A stretch of DNA of 5,721 nucleotides from NCBI GenBank assembly GCA_964650285.1, contig CAZYSP010000027.1:1-5721 (forward strand), given 5' to 3'. The notes under the pieces are model-generated. The model did not search any database. It was not told where the DNA came from and saw nothing but the letters and a program-made list of their open reading frames with translations. The DNA is from JACPJP01 sp964650285 (lineage in GTDB: Archaea; Nanobdellota; Nanobdellia; Woesearchaeales; GW2011-AR4). Both the position numbers and the translations under genes were made by a program. Positions 1 to 4,652 of the stretch are shown piece after piece (the stretch's first letter is position 1; every line of letters begins with the position of its first letter).

Positions 1-421
1 TGTAATCTTTATTGTCCAGTTTTCCTGCAATTGCCAGCCCATTGGCAAAACAAACACCTTGTCCTAACGAGCCGCCTGCAAAATCAACTCCGGGAGTTTT
101 TAGTTCAGGATGGCCCTGTAGCATGCTGTTTATTTTTCTAAAGCTTTCCAGTTCTTTTTTATCAAAAAATCCTTTCATTGCCAGTGCTGCATAAAAAGCA
201 GGAGATGCATGGCCTTTGCTCAGGACAAGCCTGTCTCTATCTTTATCATGCGGTTTTTTTGGGTTTACTTTTAGTTTATAGAAGTATAATGCTGAAAGCA
301 GATCTGCTTCAGATAAAGAACCTCCAGGATGACCAGATTGAGCTCGATGAATCATTATTAAAGATTCCTTTCTTATTTCATTTGCTATTTTTTTAAAGTT
401 GGTTATTTTATTTTCGTCCAT
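1..421 (-). CDS. Transketolase, N-terminal (thiamine diphosphate-binding) subunit, 3'-truncated by window edge
   Basis: Transketolase moves two-carbon ketol units between sugar phosphates in the non-oxidative pentose phosphate pathway, using thiamine diphosphate and a divalent metal. Reading from ATG at 421, 140 codons are open to the window edge. Hallmarks are seen in order: SGHPGGSLSEADLL at residues 29-42 with the conserved His31, RDRLVLSKGHASPAFYA at 62-78 with His71, QGHPE at 102-106 with His104, TPGVDF at 109-114, and GGSLGQG at 116-122. The metal-binding GDGE region would lie beyond the edge. The short N-terminus before SGHPGG fits the split archaeal/bacterial type, where a subunit of roughly 270-280 residues pairs with a separate C-terminal subunit; the split itself is inferred because the rest is not visible. 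It lies 71 bp downstream of the TrmB-family gene on the same strand, behind an oligo-T tract and its own TATA candidate, so it may be transcribed separately. No Shine-Dalgarno is seen before the ATG. Confidence 0.93.
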   Translation of the reverse strand, partial: MDENKITNFKKIANEIRKESLIMIHRAQSGHPGGSLSEADLLSALYFYKLKVNPKKPHDKDRDRLVLSKGHASPAFYAALAMKGFFDKKELESFRKINSMLQGHPELKTPGVDFAGGSLGQGVCFANGLAIAGKLDNKDY

Positions 422-453
422 TTTGGGAAATACTAGAAGTAGAATATGTTTTT

Positions 454-463
454 ATTTTATAAG
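454..463 (-). promoter_or_regulatory. Candidate archaeal TATA box of the transketolase gene
   Basis: On the minus strand this reads CTTATAAAAT. Its centre is about 38 nt upstream of the transketolase ATG at 421. With the usual archaeal spacing of about 25 nt, transcription would start near 432-435 and leave a leader of only about 12 nt. That agrees with the absence of a Shine-Dalgarno sequence before this ATG. The call rests on sequence resemblance in an AT-rich gap and is uncertain. Confidence 0.45.
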
Positions 464-473
464 TTTTTTGTTT

Positions 474-492
474 AAAAAAATAAAAAAGAGAA
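474..492 (-). terminator. Oligo-T tract after the TrmB-family gene, probable archaeal terminator
   Basis: Immediately after the regulator's TAA (493-495) the minus strand reads TTCTCTTTTTTATTTTTTT, two T runs separated by one A. Archaeal RNA polymerase terminates at oligo-T tracts on the non-template strand without needing a hairpin. No stable hairpin precedes it. It lies upstream of the transketolase TATA candidate, which supports separation of the two transcription units. Confidence 0.6.
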
Positions 493-1314
493 TTATCTTC
501 TCTTGAGAGCTTCTTTTGCAGGTTTCATACTCTTCCACGCTATATTAAATAAACTCTCTAATGCACTTGAAAAGAAAGGGGTGTTAACCCATATACCTAC
601 ATCATAAGTTGGATGTACAGAGGCATCGTTCATTATCATAAAGATAATCTCTTTTCCATCAACAATTACGAATCTTGCTTTTGTATCCACATTTTTTACT
701 TCTGCAACTCCGGCTATGTCTTTTACTGTAGCTACTGTTTCTTTTGTTAATGGTGCTGCAATCCTTATTTTTACACCGCGTTCCTTTAGCTTTTCGAATG
801 TTGGCTTGAAGCCTTCTATCTTTCTTATTAAGCCTTGGGTTGTGGTCATTATTGAAACAGATTCTTCGGCATTTCTTATTGTAAGCTCAAGATGATTGTA
901 TAAATTATGCCTTCCTTTTAATGACCCCGATAAATCAGCTGGCTCTACTAGCTCAACACCTTGTGTATGCAATGTGTTTAATTCATTTACAATTTCTGTT
1001 TTCTTAAGGTCTTCAAGCTTTGCTATTTGCTCTTTTGCATACTCATTCACATTTTTCTTGACTCTTTCCAGAACTTCTTTAGGAGGAACAGCAAGATATT
1101 TTATTGGCTTGCCTAGCTTCATAACAACAAATCCCTTTTTTTCCAGGCTTTCAAGAACATCATAGCTTCTGGAGCGTGGAACATCCGCTATATCTGATAG
1201 TTCGCCGGCTGTTGAAACTCCTCGGCTTAGCAAAGCTGTCCAGATTTTTACTTCATACAGATTTAAAGAGAAATATCTTCTAAGTTTGCTCAAAAATTCT
1301 TCTTTTACTATCAT
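493..1314 (-). CDS. TrmB-family transcriptional regulator (winged helix plus PLD-like C-terminal domain)
   Basis: A 273-residue DNA-binding regulator. Residues about 8-80 form the TrmB-type winged helix: a first helix around LNLYEVKIWTALLSRG (17-32), then STAGELSDIADVPRSRSYDV (34-53) carrying the helix-turn-helix, then LEKKGFVV and LGKPIKYLAV (57-76) as the wing. A charged helix (about 81-112) is a likely dimerising coiled coil. Residues about 131-262 resemble the phospholipase-D-like fold of TrmB C-terminal regions. KARFVIVDGKEIIF (212-225) sits where an HKD motif would be, but the His is missing, so enzymatic activity is unlikely. From general knowledge, Thermococcus litoralis TrmB, a maltose/trehalose regulator, is longer, near 338 residues, with an extra sugar-binding part; this shorter form may lack it, so its ligand is unknown. 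The ATG at 1314 has a G-rich ribosome binding site 8 nt upstream. Its position between acs and transketolase suggests control of carbon metabolism (inference). Confidence 0.9.
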   Translation of the reverse strand: MIVKEEFLSKLRRYFSLNLYEVKIWTALLSRGVSTAGELSDIADVPRSRSYDVLESLEKKGFVVMKLGKPIKYLAVPPKEVLERVKKNVNEYAKEQIAKLEDLKKTEIVNELNTLHTQGVELVEPADLSGSLKGRHNLYNHLELTIRNAEESVSIMTTTQGLIRKIEGFKPTFEKLKERGVKIRIAAPLTKETVATVKDIAGVAEVKNVDTKARFVIVDGKEIIFMIMNDASVHPTYDVGIWVNTPFFSSALESLFNIAWKSMKPAKEALKRR

Positions 1315-1318
1315 TAAA

Positions 1319-1330
1319 ACCTACCCCCCT
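1319..1330 (-). promoter_or_regulatory. Unusual all-G ribosome binding site of the TrmB-family gene
   Basis: On the minus strand the leader reads AGGGGGGTAGGT directly before TTTTA and the ATG at 1314. GGGGGGT can pair with the archaeal anti-Shine-Dalgarno (complement of GGAGGTG) with one G-U wobble, at a spacing of 8 nt. The following AGGT is a weaker, closer alternative. The G run is also the 3' arm of a hairpin (1326-1347), so access by the ribosome may be controlled. Confidence 0.6.
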
Positions 1331-1347
1331 TTTTTTATTAAAAGGGG
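1326..1347 (-). promoter_or_regulatory. Leader hairpin that covers the ribosome binding site of the TrmB-family gene
   Basis: In the mRNA sense the leader reads CCCCUUUU, loop AAUAAA, AAAAGGGG: a perfect 8-bp stem with a 6-nt loop, extendable by a U-G pair (1348 with 1325). The four G of the 3' arm (1326-1329) belong to the six-G ribosome binding site, so the folded form would hide part of it. The perfect complementarity is seen directly. A role in translation control, or alternatively as a DNA operator, is inferred. Confidence 0.5.
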
Positions 1348-1413
1348 ACAAATGAATTGATACTACTATTAATATGTTATGTTTTTTTACCCCAACACAG
1401 TACTTTCATTTGT
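1348..1413. promoter_or_regulatory. Perfect 9-bp inverted repeat in the regulator's promoter, candidate operator pair
   Basis: ACAAATGAA at 1348-1356 is the exact reverse complement of TTCATTTGT at 1405-1413; the arm centres are 57 bp apart. Between them lies a TATA-like element. Looser similarity continues outward and inward (GATAC near 1359-1363, GTATC at 1412-1416). Such paired half-sites fit autoregulation by the downstream TrmB-family protein. This does not match the Thermococcales motif TATCAC-N5-GTGATA. Function is inferred from position only. Confidence 0.35.
1368..1375 (-). promoter_or_regulatory. Candidate TATA box of the TrmB-family gene
   Basis: The minus strand reads ATATTAAT here. 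With a spacing of about 25 nt, transcription would begin near 1347, which is the first base of the leader hairpin arm, giving a leader of about 33 nt with the G-rich ribosome binding site. A stronger-looking TATATAG at 1435-1441 is an alternative and would give a leader near 100 nt that includes the inverted repeat. Confidence 0.35.
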
Positions 1414-1444
1414 ATCGGGTGGTATTGAATTTTAACTATATAGC

Positions 1445-1489
1445 AAAAAAATCTTAAACAGAACTTATATATAAAGTTTTTGAAACTTT
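1445..1489 (-). terminator. Candidate acs terminator: weak hairpin followed by T7 tract
   Basis: Just after the acs stop codon the minus strand carries AAAGTTT, loop CAA, AAACTTT (1489-1473), a perfect but A/U-rich 7-bp stem. About 20 nt further on is a run of seven T (1451-1445). In archaea the T tract is the operative signal; the hairpin is not directly adjacent to it and is weak, so its contribution is doubtful. The intervening TATATATAAG could equally act as a promoter element for the downstream regulator. Confidence 0.4.
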
Positions 1490-1490
1490 T

Positions 1491-3446
1491 TTATTTTATT
1501 CTTTCTTTTTGCAGTTTTTCAACAACACTTGGGTCTGCCAGAGTTGTTGTACTGCCTATGTCTTTGCTTCCTTCTGCTATTGCTTTTAGGATTCTTCTCA
1601 TTATCTTACCAGACCTTGTTTTCGGCAAATCGTCTGCAAATTGTAATTTTGATGGTTTTGCTATATGACTCATATTGTTGGCTACATGTGCAATAATATC
1701 TTTTTTTAGTTCGTCTGTAGGTTTTACTCCTTTTTTTAATGTGACAAAAGCATAAATTGCTTGGCCTTTAATTGTGTCCGGTATTGGGACAATAGCGGAT
1801 TCTGCAACAGATTTATGGCTTACTATATGGCTTTCTACTTCTGCGGTTCCAAGCCTGTGGCCAGCAACCTTAATCACATCGTCAGTTCTTCCCATTATCC
1901 AGAGGTAGCCATCTTTATCTATTCTTGCACTGTCTCCAGTCAGATAAATTCCCGGGAATTTACTGAAGTATGTTTTTTTGTATCGTTTTGGGTTGCGCCA
2001 TACTGTCCTTAACATTCCTGGCCATGGTTTTTTGATTACTAAATATCCTCCTTCATCAGCATTTGTTTTTGAACCATTTTCTCTAAGAACTTCCGGGACT
2101 ATTCCTGGGAAAGGCAAGGTTGCAGAGCCGGGTTTTAGTGGAGTGGCTCCTGGTAAAGGTGTTATTAAAATTCCTCCTGTTTCTGTCTGCCACCATGTAT
2201 CGACAATTGGGCATTTTTTATTTCCTATTACATTGTAATACCAAATCCATGCTTCTGGATTTATTGATTCTCCAACAGTTCCCAGCAATCTTAAACTTTT
2301 AAGATTGCGAGATTTGGGCCATTTATTGCCGTATTTCATCAATGCCCTTATAGCTGTCGGCGCTGTATAAAAAATTGTAACTTTGTATTTTTCAACTATT
2401 TCCCAGAACCTATCTGGATTTGGATATATTGGACTGCCTTCATACATTAAGGATGTTGCTCCATTTGACAAGGGACCATAAATTATGTAGCTATGGCCGG
2501 TTATCCACCCTATATCTGCAGTGCACCAGTAAATATCATTATCTTTTATGTCAAATATCCATTTGAATGTAAGGTTAACATAAAGTAGGTAGCCAGCTTG
2601 TGTATGTAAAACTCCTTTTGGCTTTCCTGTTGTTCCTGATGTATATAAGATGAATAAAGTATCTTCTGAGTCCATTTTTGCTGGAATGCAGTTGTCTTTG
2701 ATTTTTGTATTTGACATTTCCTTGTGCCACCATAAGTCCTTTCCTTTTTTCATAGTGATCTTGTTTTTGCATCTCTGTACAACTATAACTTTTTTCACAG
2801 AATGACAATTCATAAGAGCTTTGTCTGCATTTTGCTTTAATGGCAATATCTTTCCATTTCTAAAGCTCCCATCGGAAGTAATAACCATCTTAGCCTCGCA
2901 ATCAAGGATTCTGTCCTTTAAGGATTCTGAACTAAACCCGCCAAAAACTATTGAATGAATTAATCCTATGCGAGCGCATGCGAGCATTGCTACTGCAAGT
3001 TCCGGAATCATAGGGAGGTATATGCAAACCCTGTCTTCTTTACGCAAGCCATGGCTCTTAAGAACATTAGCGAATCTTGAGACTTCATACAGCAGCTGAG
3101 AATAAGTATATTTTATTGTTTGTCCATCTTCTGCTTCCCATATTATTGCTGTTTTGTTTCCTTTTCCTTCTTCTATATTTTTGTCAATGCAGTTATAGCA
3201 AACATTGATTTTGCCGCCTTCAAACCATTTAAAATGTCCATTGTCATTTCTAAGAACTGTTTTCCATTTCTTGAACCAATGCAGATTGCGGGCTTTTTCA
3301 GCCCAGAATTTTTCAGGATTTTTTACTGATCTCTTATAGATCTTTTGGTACTGCCCCATACTTTTGATGTGCGCTTTGCTGCTGAATTCCTTTGAAGGCT
3401 TAAAAACTCTTTTTTCTTTTAGAACAGAGGTAAAATCGTCAGGCAT
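1491..3446 (-). CDS. acs: Acetyl-CoA synthetase, AMP-forming (acetate--CoA ligase)
   Basis: Converts acetate, ATP and CoA to acetyl-CoA, AMP and pyrophosphate through acetyl-AMP, in the cytoplasm. The 651-residue length is typical of Acs. Residues about 30-90 form the Acs N-terminal region (YQKIYKRSVKNPEKFW at 33-48). Core motifs follow in order: P-loop YTSGTTGKPKG (268-278), DIGWITGHS (311-319), GTVGESINPEAW (389-400), DTWWQTETGG (416-425), YLTGDSARIDKDGYLWIMGR (501-520), the CoA-binding hinge DDVIKVAGHRLGTAEVES (522-539) and KTRSGKIMRRIL (609-620), where Lys614 is the catalytic lysine that is acetylated in bacterial Acs. Pocket residues equivalent to Salmonella V310/T311/V386/W414 are I315, T316, V391 and W419, pointing to acetate rather than larger acids. 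One oddity is Ser394 where most Acs have Pro in GEPI. The ATG at 3446 has an AGAGGT ribosome binding site. It follows pelA by 37 bp and could be cotranscribed with it. Confidence 0.97.
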   Translation of the reverse strand: MPDDFTSVLKEKRVFKPSKEFSSKAHIKSMGQYQKIYKRSVKNPEKFWAEKARNLHWFKKWKTVLRNDNGHFKWFEGGKINVCYNCIDKNIEEGKGNKTAIIWEAEDGQTIKYTYSQLLYEVSRFANVLKSHGLRKEDRVCIYLPMIPELAVAMLACARIGLIHSIVFGGFSSESLKDRILDCEAKMVITSDGSFRNGKILPLKQNADKALMNCHSVKKVIVVQRCKNKITMKKGKDLWWHKEMSNTKIKDNCIPAKMDSEDTLFILYTSGTTGKPKGVLHTQAGYLLYVNLTFKWIFDIKDNDIYWCTADIGWITGHSYIIYGPLSNGATSLMYEGSPIYPNPDRFWEIVEKYKVTIFYTAPTAIRALMKYGNKWPKSRNLKSLRLLGTVGESINPEAWIWYYNVIGNKKCPIVDTWWQTETGGILITPLPGATPLKPGSATLPFPGIVPEVLRENGSKTNADEGGYLVIKKPWPGMLRTVWRNPKRYKKTYFSKFPGIYLTGDSARIDKDGYLWIMGRTDDVIKVAGHRLGTAEVESHIVSHKSVAESAIVPIPDTIKGQAIYAFVTLKKGVKPTDELKKDIIAHVANNMSHIAKPSKLQFADDLPKTRSGKIMRRILKAIAEGSKDIGSTTTLADPSVVEKLQKERIK

Positions 3447-3452
3447 AGTAAG

Positions 3453-3458
3453 ACCTCT
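3453..3458 (-). promoter_or_regulatory. Ribosome binding site of acs
   Basis: The minus strand reads AGAGGT, 6 nt upstream of the acs ATG at 3446. It fixes the start choice, since the N-terminal residues downstream match the usual Acs layout. Its presence argues for a leadered message, for example one read through from pelA. Confidence 0.65.
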
Positions 3459-3468
3459 TTTTGTTTTG

Positions 3469-3476
3469 AATATAAA
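3469..3476 (-). promoter_or_regulatory. Possible TATA element in the pelA-acs gap
   Basis: The minus strand reads TTTATATT between pelA and acs. Usual spacing would place a transcript start at about the acs ATG itself, giving a leaderless message. That conflicts with the AGAGGT site upstream of the ATG, so this may be only AT-rich spacer. No T run follows the pelA stop, so readthrough from pelA is the simpler model. Confidence 0.25.
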
Positions 3477-3483
3477 CTTTTTG

Positions 3484-4548
3484 TTAGTAATTTATCTTAT
3501 ACCTCAAAATGGCTGCGATTCCTCCCAAGCCATCTAATTTTTTTCCTGCTTCATGCTCTGAGCTTATTATTAAAATGTCTCCTTTTGTATTATCTACTGT
3601 TTTCATAATATTTTCTATTTCTTCGTATTTGTTTTCTATTCTTTTTTGTTGTATAAAACTATCTGTTATTAATAGTGTTTTTACAGCACCTGCGATAGCT
3701 GCATTTTTTGTCTCTTTTAAGCCATAAGATGCTAAATTGTTTTTTGATATTTCTACAAAAAGCTCCTCGACATATCTGAACTCGCGGGCAATTCTGTCCT
3801 GTTTTAATGCATTTTCTGTCTCGGGTCTTTTTAGGACTTCGTTAATTGCGTTTTCACCAACAGAGGAGCATGTTGCAAGTATTATTTTACTTTTCAAATT
3901 TTCATCTTCAATTTCTTTCATTAATTCTTCTTTCCAAAAAGCAGGGCTTGCAATAATTATTTTGCTTAATTTGTATCTTTTATCATACTCTTGGAATTGT
4001 TTTATAATTTCCTTATAAAAATTGCTTTCTACCTGCTTTACATCTGCTTTTTTTGTAACTGAACCCTTAATGCTTGTAAGCAGCTGATAGCCATATTTTT
4101 TCATTAATGCAAAATAAGATTCCTCGCGGTCATGTACACAAATTAATATTTTTGCTGAACTTTCTCGGCTTGCTTCCTTTAACTTATTAATCTGGAATTT
4201 CAGCCATTTTTGTTTTATTATTGTGATAATAGAATTTTCTTCAACGTTAAATGTGTGGTGCGAGTCTAAAGGTACATCTTCTGGTCCTTCTTTTACTAAA
4301 CCAGAAATCCTCAATACATTGGATGTTTTGCTAAATTCAATTTTCTCAACCTGAATAAGCAAGAAAACGGGTTTTTTTGTTGTTTTTTGCTTTCTTTGTG
4401 TTTCTTCTCCTATTTTTATTTTCCTAAGTGTTTTTCCTTTGATAATGTCATTTTTTTCGATTATTTGGTTTAGATACCATAGATCATCCAGATTTTCAAC
4501 TTTTACTTTTGCTGTGTGTTTTTTAAAGTCCGAGAATATAAGTTTCAT
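3484..4548 (-). CDS. pelA: mRNA surveillance protein pelota (aPelota), ribosome rescue factor
   Basis: Pelota/Dom34 is a paralogue of release factor aRF1. With a GTP-bound aEF1A and ABCE1 it splits ribosomes stalled on damaged or stop-less mRNA. The 354 residues fit the family. The N-terminal Sm-like domain (about 1-125) carries DDLWYLNQIIEKNDIIKGKT (21-40) and EGPEDVPLDSHHTFNVE (87-103), both characteristic. The central domain (about 132-255) contains KILICVHDREESYFALM (133-149) and the conserved KIIIASPAFWKEEL (196-209). The C-terminal domain (about 256-354) ends in the family signature HEAGKKLDGLGGIAAILRY (332-350). As expected for pelota and unlike aRF1, no GGQ hydrolysis motif is present, so it rescues without peptide release. 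The ATG at 4548 is at the expected family N-terminus, and no Shine-Dalgarno is seen, suggesting a short leader. It is divergent from the surface-protein gene and 37 bp upstream of acs. Confidence 0.97.
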   Translation of the reverse strand: MKLIFSDFKKHTAKVKVENLDDLWYLNQIIEKNDIIKGKTLRKIKIGEETQRKQKTTKKPVFLLIQVEKIEFSKTSNVLRISGLVKEGPEDVPLDSHHTFNVEENSIITIIKQKWLKFQINKLKEASRESSAKILICVHDREESYFALMKKYGYQLLTSIKGSVTKKADVKQVESNFYKEIIKQFQEYDKRYKLSKIIIASPAFWKEELMKEIEDENLKSKIILATCSSVGENAINEVLKRPETENALKQDRIAREFRYVEELFVEISKNNLASYGLKETKNAAIAGAVKTLLITDSFIQQKRIENKYEEIENIMKTVDNTKGDILIISSEHEAGKKLDGLGGIAAILRYKINY

Positions 4549-4585
4549 TTTTGTTCTGTTAAGTATTTATTCTATAAATCAAAAC

Positions 4586-4599
4586 ATTTATATATTAAA
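4586..4599. promoter_or_regulatory. Near-palindromic TATA region of a divergent promoter (pelA / surface protein)
   Basis: ATTTATATATTAAA on the plus strand reads TTTAATATATAAAT on the minus strand, so a TATA-like box is present in both directions. On the minus strand its centre is about 45 nt from the pelA ATG, predicting a leader of about 18-20 nt. On the plus strand it is about 60 nt from the TTG at 4653, predicting a leader of about 35 nt that includes the AGGTGAT ribosome binding site. The gap of 104 bp holds no other convincing signal. Confidence 0.5.
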
Positions 4600-4640
4600 C
4601 TATTCATTTTTCACACAAAGGTAGATAAAAAATATTTGAT

Positions 4641-4647
4641 AGGTGAT
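4641..4647 (+). promoter_or_regulatory. Strong ribosome binding site that fixes a TTG start
   Basis: AGGTGAT is an exact match to the complement of the archaeal 16S rRNA 3' end and lies 5 nt before TTG at 4653. An in-frame TAA at 4647-4649 rules out any start further upstream. The nearby ATG at 4678 is in another frame. The next in-frame ATG is far downstream and would remove the membrane segment. Confidence 0.75.
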
Positions 4648-4652
4648 AATTT

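Noticed and set aside
12..396. Two short overlapping plus-strand frames at the left edge
   Set aside because: The minus strand of this stretch encodes the conserved motifs of transketolase; the plus frames are shadows without family features.
896..1165. An 89-codon open frame on the plus strand inside the TrmB-family gene
   Set aside because: It is antisense to the coiled-coil and winged-helix coding part of a well-supported gene, and its Ser/Phe-rich composition is typical of a shadow frame.
1412..1425. GTATCGGGTGGTAT as a possible Thermococcales-type glycolytic operator
   Set aside because: The known motif is a palindrome, TATCAC-N5-GTGATA; this sequence is not a palindrome and matches only a few positions.
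1761..2302. Several plus-strand frames of 60-86 codons within acs
   Set aside because: They are antisense to conserved Acs motifs (TGD, GRTDD, WWQTETGG regions) and have no start signals or recognisable content.
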